Shown here piece by piece: positions 37,999 through 46,784 of a DNA stretch of 62,095 bases (within the stretch, counting starts at the first letter, position 1; each line of letters opens with the position of its first letter). Below the pieces are notes generated by a model, which was given only the letters and a program-made list of their open reading frames with translations, did no database searches and was not told the DNA's origin. The stretch comes from Pantoea stewartii subsp. stewartii (GTDB lineage Bacteria; Pseudomonadota; Gammaproteobacteria; Enterobacterales; Enterobacteriaceae): contig NZ_VZPF01000020.1 in assembly GCF_008801695.1 (NCBI RefSeq), positions 1-62,095 of the forward strand. Direction: 5' to 3'. Made by a program: the position numbers and the translations under genes.

Positions 37999-39732
37999 AT
38001 GGTTAAACCGACTGAACGTCGCGTCGGGTATGGCGTAGCAACAGGCTACGGCATTACCGACTTATTTGGGGGCGGTGCCTTTGCAGTGATAGGGCTTTGT
38101 TGAATAAATGGATTTTATGCTGTGGTACTATGAAAACGGTTGTTTCAGATAACATAAAATCAATGCGTTACATGCTTGCGTATGACGGTGTTCTGTCTGG
38201 CATCAGCGTTTTCTACCAAAACAGTGCAGACAAAACAGAATGATTACCTATTATTCAACAAAGCCCAGTGATAGGTGCTTGGTTACTGTTTTTTTATACC
38301 ACCTACTGCGGGTTATCTGTGCTGGAAGCCGGATCCATCTTCGCCATCGCCAGGGTGATTGATTCCGTACTGAGTCCGATCATGGGGTATATCACGGATA
38401 ATTTCGGCCATACCTGGGCCGGGCGCAAATTCGGCCGTCGTCGTTTCTTCTTGTTAATTTCCTCGCCTCTGATGCTGCTGTACGGCGCATTGTGGGTCAC
38501 GGATATGAGCTACTGGTATTATCTTGGCACCTATCTCACCATCGAATTGTTATCTGCCATGGTGCTGGTGCCGTGGGAAACCCATTTCGTCAGAAATGAC
38601 CAACCGTTTCAGTGAACGCACTCGCCTTTCCGGCGTGCGGATGATGTTTTCCTCGCTGGGAAGTTTTCTTGCGGTCTCGGTACCGGGCGTCATCATGACA
38701 TACACGGGCAAAGACAACGCCATCACCTATACACTGACGGGCGTGATTTTCTCAGTGATTTACTGCGTCGCGGTATTTATTACCTGGTATACCACCTGGG
38801 AAGCGAAAGATATTCAGGATGCAGACGAGGTTCAAAAGCCACCGGCACCCGCGCGTCATTTTCTTTCGCATGTGAAACACATGTTTGTGGATCTCGCCTC
38901 GTCATTTAAAATTCGGGCGTTTCGTCAGCACCTGCTCATTTATATCTGCTCGTTCACAGCGATGGATGTGTTTCTTGCCGTTTTTACCTATTTCGTTATT
39001 TATGGGTTAAAACAGGATGCCTCATTAGCCTCGCTGCTTCTGAGTAATATGATGTTTATGTCTATCCCCGGCACCTTTTTATTTATGCTGTTGCTGGGCA
39101 GATTTTCTATGACGCCCTCTAACGCCTTGAGACTCTCTTATATATCTATTGCCGTCGTGCTGCTTTATCTGTATGGCGTTTATCTCTGGCAGTGGCATGT
39201 ACCCGTGCTGTTATTTAGCGCCGCCTTCCTGTTTATGGGGATAGCGCGCGCGGGGCTGTATTATATTCCGTGGAACATTTACAGCTTCATTCCCGATATT
39301 GATGAAATGGTAACCCGTCAGCGCCGGGAAGGCATCTTTGCGGGGGGCATGGTGCTTACGCGCAAAAGTTCGGTCGCGATTGCCATCTTTATTATTGGCG
39401 TGGTGCTCCAGGAAAGCGGGTTTGCCAAGGGGAACGGCGCTCAGCCTGATAGCGCAATCACCGCCATTGTCCTGCTGATGGTAGGCGTGACAGGCGCGCT
39501 TCTGGCCGTGAGTTTCTGGCTGACGTTCCAGTTCAAACTGACCCAGCGCAGCCACAAATTGCTGATTAAAGAGGTCGCACGCCGTAAGCTGGGCGATTCA
39601 CCTAAAGACTGTGATGCTGAAACCCGTGAGGTGATCAAAGCGCTGACCGGCTATGCCTATGATGATGTCTGGGGCGCCAGTAAAAAAGAACCTCTACAGG
39701 ATGCTGCTGTAAAGTCAGAACTGAAAGGGTAA
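37999..39732 (+). pseudogene. GPH-family sugar:cation symporter, broken by MITE and frameshift
   Basis: A MelB/YicJ-like transporter of about 516 residues in three pieces. ATG 37999 gives MVKPTERRVGYGVATGYGITDLFGGGAFAVIG, then the MITE at 38093-38265 interrupts. After the 9-bp duplication the frame resumes with AWLLFFYTTYCGLSVLEAGSIFAIARVIDSVLSPIMGYITD. A second break at about 38584 (one extra A in CCCATTTCG) sends VPWET out of frame. Restoring it gives LSSEMTNRFSERTRLSGVRMMFSSLG and the rest of the helices. Without MITE, duplication and extra base, the length is exactly 517 codons including the stop. It should have imported the substrate of the two oxidoreductases upstream. Confidence 0.88.
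38093..38265 (+). mobile_element. MITE copy 1, 173 bp, IS903-type ends
   Basis: Bounded by GGCTTTGTTGAATAA and its reverse complement, and flanked by a perfect 9-bp target duplication CAGTGATAG (38084-38092 and 38266-38274), as IS903 makes. No coding capacity. It lies inside the GPH transporter gene. Confidence 0.93.
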
Positions 39733-39784
39733 GCGAACAGGCCGTTGGCGTGACTCACCGGAGAAATATAAACAGCCAGAAGCG

Positions 39785-39957
39785 GGCTTTGTTGAATAAT
39801 AGGTAATCATTCTGTTTTGTCTGCACTGTTTTGGTAGAAAACGCTGATGCCAGACAGAACACCGTCATACGCAAGCATGTAACGCATTGATTTTATGTTA
39901 TCTGAAACAACCGTTTTCATAGTACCACAGCATAAAATCCATTTATTCAACAAAGCC
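39785..39957 (-). mobile_element. MITE copy 2, 173 bp, inverted relative to copy 1
   Basis: Same sequence as copy 1 in the opposite orientation, flanked by CCAGAAGCG at 39776-39784 and 39958-39966. It inserted 53 bp after the transporter stop codon. Its separate target duplication shows an insertion event independent of copy 1. Confidence 0.93.
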
Positions 39958-39966
39958 CCAGAAGCG

Positions 39967-40314
39967 TCAATGGCCAGCCAGAAATAAGCAGAACGGATAA
40001 ATGAATATCATGCGACGCGAGTGGATATGATTTTCGTCGTCATTTTCCCGCTATTTGGCGGACGCTGCCTGCTCATGATTATGCAAATGAAAAGTGACGC
40101 CGGCTCGCTATTTACGCGTGATTTAAAATTCTGCCTTTTAAGCGAAACACGGCGGGTAACGCCGTTGGGACACAAAAAGCGCATGGGCTGCAATTAACCG
40201 CAGCGAGGTAACATTTTGCAAAAATTAAATCAGGCTTTGCGCCCTGCTTAACAGGCGTGTTCCCAATCCTGTACCAGGCTTAAGCAAAAGTCATTGATAC
40301 AGGTTGGGATAAAA
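39967..40314. other. Intergenic region upstream of ydeP, no gene seen
   Basis: About 350 bp. One minus-strand frame (40008-40193) shows no features. AT-rich around 40210-40235; the ydeP promoter is expected here, close to the MITE. Confidence 0.5.
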
Positions 40315-42654
40315 ATGAAAGAAACGAATCGTACTTTTGGGGTCAAACCGTATGGCGGCTCAGCGGGTGGCTGGGGCGCATTAAAAGCTGTAGCGGATGC
40401 GATTCGGGGACAAATGGCGGTGAAACAGGACGTCATTGCCCTGTTCAGGGTGAACCAGCCCCAGGGTTTTGATTGCCCCGGCTGCGCCTGGCCTGATCCG
40501 CAGCATACGTCTTCTTTTGAGTTTTGCGAAAACGGGGCCAAAGCGGTGTCGTGGGAAGCCACCAGTAAGCGTGCCACGCCCGATTTTTTCGCGGCTAACA
40601 AGGTCAGCGATTTGTGGGCGCGCAGCGCGTTGGATCTGGAAGGCGAAGGGAGGCTGACCCATCCGATGAAATATGATGCGGCCAGCGATACCTATCAGCC
40701 CATCGCATGGGAAACAGCCTTTCGTGAAATAGGTGAGCGGCTACGCAGCTATAGCGATCCGAACATGGTTGAGTTTTATACCTCTGGTCGCGTATCGAAT
40801 GAAGCCGCTTTTCTCTGGCAGTTGTTTGCCCGCGAATACGGTACCAATAACTTCCCAGACTGTTCCAATATGTGCCACTAGCCGACCAGTGTGGGGTTAC
40901 CGGAATCCATCGGCGTAGGAAAAGGCACCGTCGAGCTGGATGACTTTGACCATTGCGACCTTGTCTTATGTATTGGTCATAACCCGGGCACCAACCATCC
41001 ACGCATGTTGGGCACGCTCAGAGAGGTGTCAAAACGTGGCGCGACGATTGTTGCGATTAATCCGTTACGCGAACGTGGGCTGGAGCGGTTTACCTCACCG
41101 CAAAGCCCAATCGAGATGCTGTCGATGGGCTCAACCGAGCTGGCGTCAACCTATTATAAAGTGCGCGTAGGCGGTGACGCGGCCATGTTGAAAGGGATGA
41201 TGAAATTCCTGCTCGCTATGGATGCGACGGCCAGAGAACAGGGCGAACCGGGCGTTCTGGATGAGGCCTTTATTCGTGAACACACTGAGGGCTTCGAGGC
41301 GCTGAAGGCCGATCTGGAGGCGACCAGTTGGGCGCACATTCTGAAAGTTTCAGGGATGGAGCGTGAAGAGATTCAGCATCTTGCCCGGCTGTATGCGGAG
41401 GCGGATCGCACCATTATTTGCTACGGCATGGGCATTACACAACATCAGTACGGAACACAGAATGTACAGCAAATCGCGAATCTGTTGCTGATGCGCGGCA
41501 ACATGGGCAAAAAGGGGGCCGGCATTTGTCCGCTGCGCGGCCACTCCAATGTTCAGGGTGATCGCACGGTTGGGATTACCGAAATCCCGTCTGACAGTCT
41601 GCTGAACAGTCTGGAAAAAGTGTTTGGCTTTACGCCGCCCAGACAACACGGTCACGGCGCGGTTGAGGCAATTCGCGCCATCCGTGACGGCAGTGCTAAA
41701 GCGCTGCTGTGCCTTGGCGGCAACCTGGCTGAAGCCATGTCTGACCCACAGGTCACCTTTCCTGCCATGCGCAATCTGGATTTGGTAGTGCATATGGCGA
41801 CGAAGTTGAACCGTTCACATCTGTTGATGGCAAAGCACAGTTATCTTTTTCCGGTACTGGGACGCACGGAGGTGGATGAGCAACCCTCGGGTGCGCAAAG
41901 TGTCACGGTTGAGGATTCCATGTCGATGGTACATGCTTCACGAGGCACGCTCGATCCCGCCTCGCCGCACCTGAAGTCAGAGCCGCTGCTGGTGGCCAGC
42001 CTGGCGAAAGCCACATTGCCTGATACGGTTGTCGACTGGGACAAGATGACGCGTGATTACAGTAATATCCGCCAGGCCATTGAAGCGGTGTTTCCGGGCT
42101 TCGAAAACTATAATCAGCGCATTCAACAACCGGGTGGTTTTCGCCTGCCCAATGGCGCATCCGAGCGCATCTGGCACACGCCGTCAGGAAAAGCGCAGTT
42201 CCTGGTGATGGCGGGCATCAATGAAGATCCACGCTTACTGACCTGCCACGATCTGGTGCTGACGACATTGCGCAGCCACGACCAATACAATACAACGCTC
42301 TATGGTCTGAACGATCGCTACCGGGGCGTAACAGGACGCCGGGATGTGCTGTTTATCAACCCGGATGAGGCCGAAAAACGGCAGTTACGCGTCGGCGAGC
42401 AGGTCAACGTCATCGCCCTGGACCCGGATGGCAACCCGACTTCAAGGCGCATGGATAAGCTGACCATCGTGGTGCACGATATGGCCTACGGTTCGGTCGC
42501 AGCCTATTATCCGGAAGCGAACGTGCTGGTACCGCTGGACAGCCATGATACCAAAAGTGGTATACCGGCCTATAAAAGCACCCCTGTCAGGCTCGAACGC
42601 GTTCAGCCTGAAAGCGCACTGGCCGGCTCTGCCACGCGTCGCCAGTGGCATTGA
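40315..42654 (+). pseudogene. ydeP: YdeP-like molybdopterin oxidoreductase with one amber codon
   Basis: One continuous frame of 779 codons plus stop with a single TAG at codon 189 (40879-40881). Otherwise it aligns with E. coli YdeP (759 residues), an FdhF-like oxidoreductase linked to acid resistance. Landmarks: [12 protein letters not shown] near residue 55, [11 protein letters not shown] just before the TAG, then [52 protein letters not shown] and [14 protein letters not shown]. In E. coli the residue at the TAG is Glu (CHEPTS), so a GAG to TAG change explains it. The Cys two codons earlier takes the place of Sec140 of FdhF, the molybdenum ligand. Unless the amber is suppressed, only a 188-residue fragment is made. 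Confidence 0.9.
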
Positions 42655-42984
42655 GTTGTATGGGGGCGCATCACTGGGGGCGTGCACCGCCGGGGATGCG
42701 TAACCGGAAAAGGCGGCCCGGAACTAACCTGTCCGGCGCAATCACCGCCATGCTATGGCCCGCGTTAGTCCACGGTCTTTCATAAAACGTCAGGATTGAA
42801 GGATAAGTGAGCGCGTTTACTGTAAGGCTGGGGTCACGCATATCCACACCAGAACAGCACGCAAGGGGAGAGTCAGAACGCAAGGGAAAGCGCCGGAGAA
42901 CATACCGCAGCCACGCGGAGTGCAGAGAAAACGCTAACCTGTTTGCGGAATGAAGAGGGGAAGGGCAGCATTAACGCGAACCGG
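42655..42984. other. Intergenic region between convergent genes, no gene seen
   Basis: About 330 bp between ydeP and the MerR-like gene. No convincing frame or hairpin. Confidence 0.5.
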
Positions 42985-43644
42985 CTACTGAACGCTGATT
43001 TGGCTGGCCTGCCAGATCAGATGGTGATCGTAAGACTTACGCTGATGAGCTGACAGCGGCACAGAGGTGTCCACGCAGACATCCACACTAAAGTCCTTTG
43101 CCGTTAACCGGATGGCCTCAAGCAGCACATCTGTGTTCTGTACTTCACCTGCAATCTCAAGCAACAGCGGTACGCTGGCCGAGCGAGAGGCTGCGCGAGT
43201 CACACAGGCGTGATGATGCTCCGTGACATGTTCAAAGCGGGCAAGCCTGCGCGCAGCGCCACGACGCTGGTCCTCGCGCAGCCAACTGCAGAGTGGACGC
43301 ATTAAAGACCGGACAAAATCGTCACCGGCAAAGTCACGACTCAGGCTACGGATAACCCGGATCAACTGCCTGTCTGAACCAAACTCCAGGCTGTTCAGGA
43401 TTTCGCCACGGCGGGCGGGCCAGCCATACGTCATTACGCCCTCTGATTGCCTGCGGCCATCGTGCATTTCCTGCGCCGTTGCGCCGTGGGCATTGGCTGA
43501 CATGACTTCGCGGATTTCTTCGAGCTGGGCTTCTGTCCAGTAGTCTGTCACGGGATCTACAGCAACAAGTCCATACCGTTGCCAGCGTCGTACATTGGTC
43601 AGGGAGGCGCCTATGAGCGCACAAAGCGTGTCGGATGACAACAT
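42985..43644 (-). CDS. MerR-like regulator, MlrA/BluR type
   Basis: 219 residues. The N terminus (LSSDTLCALIGASLTNVRRWQRYGLVAVDPVTDYWTEAQLEEIREV) is a MerR-like helix-turn-helix with a wing, as in E. coli MlrA and BluR, though the usual GxxxxR pattern is eroded. The C-terminal 150 residues are helical and end with a Rossmann-like part (SVPLLLEIAGEVQNTDVLLEAIRLTAKDFSVDVCV) that may be a degenerate cobalamin-binding fold. It lies 140 bp downstream of a KGG stress protein gene on the same strand. In E. coli BluR controls small stress proteins, so regulating the KGG genes is a reasonable guess. Confidence 0.6.
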   Translation of the reverse strand: MLSSDTLCALIGASLTNVRRWQRYGLVAVDPVTDYWTEAQLEEIREVMSANAHGATAQEMHDGRRQSEGVMTYGWPARRGEILNSLEFGSDRQLIRVIRSLSRDFAGDDFVRSLMRPLCSWLREDQRRGAARRLARFEHVTEHHHACVTRAASRSASVPLLLEIAGEVQNTDVLLEAIRLTAKDFSVDVCVDTSVPLSAHQRKSYDHHLIWQASQISVQ

Positions 43645-43784
43645 AAAAACTCCTGTTTATAAAAATCAGATGTGCGTCAGCGCCAGGAAGATAAGCGGCC
43701 TTCCTGGCGTTGCGCGTTTCGGTGGAGGTATAAAGAGATGCTCGCCAGCGCGGCAAAGGCAGACGGGCGAAATCGCAAAGGGAA

Positions 43785-43952
43785 CTAGCCCGTACGACGG
43801 CTGACTTTTCCCCCTTTACGGCCCGCCTCTACTGCACGCTCGGGGTTGTTCCTGAAGTTTCCGCTACTGTTTTTGCCGCCTTTCCGACCCGCTTCAGAGG
43901 CTCTCTCGGGGTTTGCTGCAAAATTTCCTGCGCCGCCACGATATTTGACCAT
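43785..43952 (-). CDS. KGG-repeat stress protein (YciG-like), copy 1
   Basis: 55 residues built of two repeats: GNFAANPERASEAGRKGGK and GNFRNNPERAVEAGRKGGK, the KGG motif of YciG and fungal Con-10 proteins. Such proteins are small, hydrophilic and induced in stationary phase or stress. ATG 43952 is chosen over 43997 because GAGAGGA lies upstream and the KGG protein then starts MVKYRGGAGNF. A second copy of identical length is at 45333. Confidence 0.88.
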   Translation of the reverse strand: MVKYRGGAGNFAANPERASEAGRKGGKNSSGNFRNNPERAVEAGRKGGKVSRRTG

Positions 43953-44158
43953 GGGTCTATCCTCTCTCATTTCATCATTAACAGTGGAAAGCCTCATTTT
44001 GGTCGATGGTTTCTGATAATTCCAATGCGAAACAATACAATGGAAAAAAATAAAAAACAGTTTTTTTAATACCGCTTCGTCTTGAAAGGTTTTTTACTCT
44101 TTGAAAATGAGGATTATTAGCATTAAATTTGTACGAAAGTTTCATTCCATGTGCAGCT

Positions 44159-44344
44159 TTACTGCCCGATTTTTTTAAGACGAATCTTAACTTTTTTATA
44201 GCCTGTCGGCCTGACGGCGACATATTCATGCTGCCACGCAACGATCCCATTTTCTTTTTTTACCCAACAGAAACGCTCAATCCGCTTATCAACACACAGG
44301 GCGCGATAGCATTTTTTGATGTCAGTGAATGCCACTATTTTCAT
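44159..44344 (-). CDS. Small hypothetical protein
   Basis: 61 residues, MKIVAFTDIKKCYRALCVDKRIERF and on, ending PTGYKKVKIRLKKIGQ. The pattern of charged and aromatic residues looks protein-like and basic, and the region is AT-rich. I recognise no family, and frames on both strands overlap (44129-44377 plus, 43978-44250 minus), so it may be chance. Confidence 0.25.
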   Translation of the reverse strand: MKIVAFTDIKKCYRALCVDKRIERFCWVKKENGIVAWQHEYVAVRPTGYKKVKIRLKKIGQ

Positions 44345-44377
44345 AGCTGGCGTTGGGGGCGTCCTGTTATGTTTTAA

Positions 44378-45043
44378 CCGACGAAACGGGAGGTCGTCTT
44401 TTTAAACAGCCAGGCGAGAAAATAAAGCGGTATATTCACTCGCGCGACAGGCGCGGGGAGCCTTTTTTAGGCGCAGGGTTTTATTTAGAGCGCGATGAGT
44501 AATGAATATTCACAATCGCCGTGGCTTTTCCTGAGCGCGCGCTGTTGCCGCTGACGGATGACTGAAATACATTACCTGCTCCTGACGACAGACCACTCTC
44601 TTTTATTTCCAGGCAGCGTTAGTGTGCCCCTGATCAATAAGGCCGTTAACACGTGGCCGACGCCCACAGGTAAAGCTTAATGGCAGAGCTCGGTATTACT
44701 GGGCAGGCGTCAGACGTGGTAGCGTCGTTTTCTGAGGCTGGCAAAAGGTTGAGTGGGATGCTGCGGGAGCACGTGGTGGTGCGTAAACAGATTGTCTTTT
44801 AACCGTGAAGGGATGTCAGCCTAAGGCTGAGTATTTATTTTGCCTGAAAATTGCCGTTCTACACGCCTAAATGTAACCTCTTGTTAATTTTTTGACGAAT
44901 GAAAACAGTCGCATTTAAACAAGAGAAGCGAGTTTTATGGTGATTATCTTGTTGTTTTTCGCTTTTATTTTCCGCCCTCCGTTGCGGTTGCGCGGCAGTA
45001 TTAAAAGCGCTAAACAAAGCGGCGAATGTTTTATCCGCCACGC
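44378..45043. other. Intergenic region between KGG copies, no gene seen
   Basis: About 665 bp. No convincing frame. The stretch 44880-45030 is AT-rich, ending at the MITE. A frame at 44859-45122 runs into the MITE and is not a gene. Confidence 0.5.
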
Positions 45044-45232
45044 GGCTTTGTTGAATAAAGGCTTTGTTGAATAAATGGATTTTATGCTGTGGTACTATGA
45101 AAACGGTTGTTTCAGATAACATAAAATCAATGCATTACATGCTTGCGTATGACGGTGTTCTGTCTGGCATCAGCGTTTTCTACCAAAACAGTGCAGACAA
45201 AACAGAATGATTACCTATTATTCAACAAAGCC
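45044..45232 (+). mobile_element. MITE copy 3, 189 bp, with duplicated left end
   Basis: Same element as copies 1 and 2 with target duplication CCGCCACGC (45035-45043 and 45233-45241). The left inverted repeat GGCTTTGTTGAATAAA occurs twice in tandem (45044-45059 and 45060-45075), which explains the extra 16 bp. One internal base differs from the other copies (CAATGCATTAC for CAATGCGTTAC). It ends 100 bp upstream of the second KGG gene. Confidence 0.93.
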
Positions 45233-45332
45233 CCGCCACGCTTACAGATTAACAGGCGCGTTATAACCTTAACAGTGCCATGCAAATGGTGAAGCAAAGA
45301 AGCAGACAACTTTAACCTGAAGAGGAAATATT

Positions 45333-45500
45333 ATGACTGAACATCGTGGCGGATCAGGTAATTTCGCGGAAGATAAAGAGAAAGCTTCTGAAGCCGGTAA
45401 AAAAGGCGGCCAGAACAGCGGCGGCAATTTTAAAAACGATCGTGAAAAAGCCTCAGAAGCCGGTAAGAAAGGGGGCCAGAACAGCCATCGTGGCTCCTGA
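45333..45500 (+). CDS. KGG-repeat stress protein (YciG-like), copy 2
   Basis: 55 residues: MTEHRGGSGNF, then two repeats, EDKEKASEAGKKGGQNSGGNF and NDREKASEAGKKGGQNS, ending HRGS. AGAGGAAA lies at the right distance before ATG 45333. It is a clear YciG-type protein and more canonical than the copy at 43785. The MITE just upstream may alter its expression. Confidence 0.9.
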   Translation: MTEHRGGSGNFAEDKEKASEAGKKGGQNSGGNFKNDREKASEAGKKGGQNSHRGS

Positions 45501-45729
45501 TACCGGCTTATAAGGGACTGAACAGCGGAGCAGGGACTGCTCCATGATCCCACCGTTTCCGCAGGCATCATCAATGCCCAGGCTAATTCATCAGAGACGG
45601 CAGCGGCCCCCGCACGAAAAAGCCCGGTCAGTGCCAGGCTGTTCTTACACAAAGGGATGATAACGACAAGGCAGGGATGGCAGGCGAGTCACGTCAGCGC
45701 GCTCACCTGCTGCAGATTACCCGCGTGAA

Positions 45730-46758
45730 CTATGCTGAAAGCTCCTGACGGACAATAGCCGCACCCGCGCTTAAGGCATGGAGCTTGCCACGCGCCACCT
45801 CACGGGATAATGGCGTCATACCGCAGTTGGTTGACGGATAGAGTTTGTCGGCATCCACAAACTGCAACGCCTTACGCAGCGTCGCGGCCACTTCTTCCGG
45901 CGTTTCAATGGTATTGGTTGCTACATCAATGGCACCCACCATGACTTTTTTACCCCGAATCAGCTCAATCAGCTCAATCGGCACGCGCGAATTCTGACAT
46001 TCCAGCGAAACGATATCGATTTTTGATTTTTGCAGTTTCGGGAAGACTTCTTCATATTGACGCCATTCCGTCCCCAGCGTCTTCTTCCAGTCGGTATTGG
46101 CTTTGATACCGTAGCCGTAGCAAATATGCACAGCGGTTTCGCACTTCAGGCCTTCCACAGAGCGTTCCAGCGCGGCGATGCCCCAGTCGTTGACTTCATC
46201 AAAGAACACGTTAAAAGCGGGCTCATCAAACTGAATAATGTCGATGCCAATCGCTTCTAACTCTTTGGCTTCCTGATTCAGAATTTTGGCAAATTCCCAG
46301 GCCAGCTTTTCACGACTCTTGTAATGGCCGTCATACAGCGTATCAATCATGGTCATCGGACCCGGCAGCGCCCATTTGATTGGCTGCTTAGTCTGCTGAC
46401 GCAAGAATTTCGCATCGTCAATAAAAACGGGTTTCTGACGGCTAACCGCGCTGATCACCGTCGGTACGCTGGCATCATAACGATTACGGATACGGACAAT
46501 TTCGCGCTTCTCGAAATCAACACCATTCAGGTGCTCAATAAATGTCGTCACAAAGTGCTGGCGCGTTTGTTCACCGTCGCTGACGATATCAATACCGGCC
46601 TGGATTTGATCGTCCAGAATTAAACGCAGCGCATCTTTTTTCCCTTCAGCCAGTTCTGAGCCTTGCAGCTTCCAGGGCGACCACAGCGTTTCAGGCTGAG
46701 CCAGCCAGGATGGCTTCGGTAAACTGCCTGCGGTTGAGGTAGGTAACAACGTTTTCAT
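45730..46758 (-). CDS. mesD: MesD, core methionine synthase (MetE C-terminal-like)
   Basis: 342 residues matching only the catalytic half of cobalamin-independent methionine synthase: STAGSLPKPSWL at the start, VSDGEQTRQHFV, WALPGPMTMIDTL and FDEPAF. Zinc ligands are visible as His and Cys in AVHICYGYG (about residue 210) and the late Cys in STNCGMTPLSRE. Published work on folate-independent synthases names the version paired with DUF1852 'MesD', which makes methionine and needs the MesX partner and oxygen. ATG 46758 gives MKTLLPTSTAGS. It lies 26 bp downstream of mesX. Confidence 0.88.
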   Translation of the reverse strand: MKTLLPTSTAGSLPKPSWLAQPETLWSPWKLQGSELAEGKKDALRLILDDQIQAGIDIVSDGEQTRQHFVTTFIEHLNGVDFEKREIVRIRNRYDASVPTVISAVSRQKPVFIDDAKFLRQQTKQPIKWALPGPMTMIDTLYDGHYKSREKLAWEFAKILNQEAKELEAIGIDIIQFDEPAFNVFFDEVNDWGIAALERSVEGLKCETAVHICYGYGIKANTDWKKTLGTEWRQYEEVFPKLQKSKIDIVSLECQNSRVPIELIELIRGKKVMVGAIDVATNTIETPEEVAATLRKALQFVDADKLYPSTNCGMTPLSREVARGKLHALSAGAAIVRQELSA

Positions 46759-46784
46759 AATAGGTGACCTTGTATTTCGGTTAA

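Noticed and set aside
38093..39957. The two inverted MITEs as ends of one composite transposon
   Set aside because: Each copy has its own different 9-bp target duplication, so they inserted separately.
40870..40890. Selenocysteine insertion at the ydeP stop
   Set aside because: The codon is TAG, not TGA, and the metal-ligand position two codons earlier is an ordinary Cys codon.
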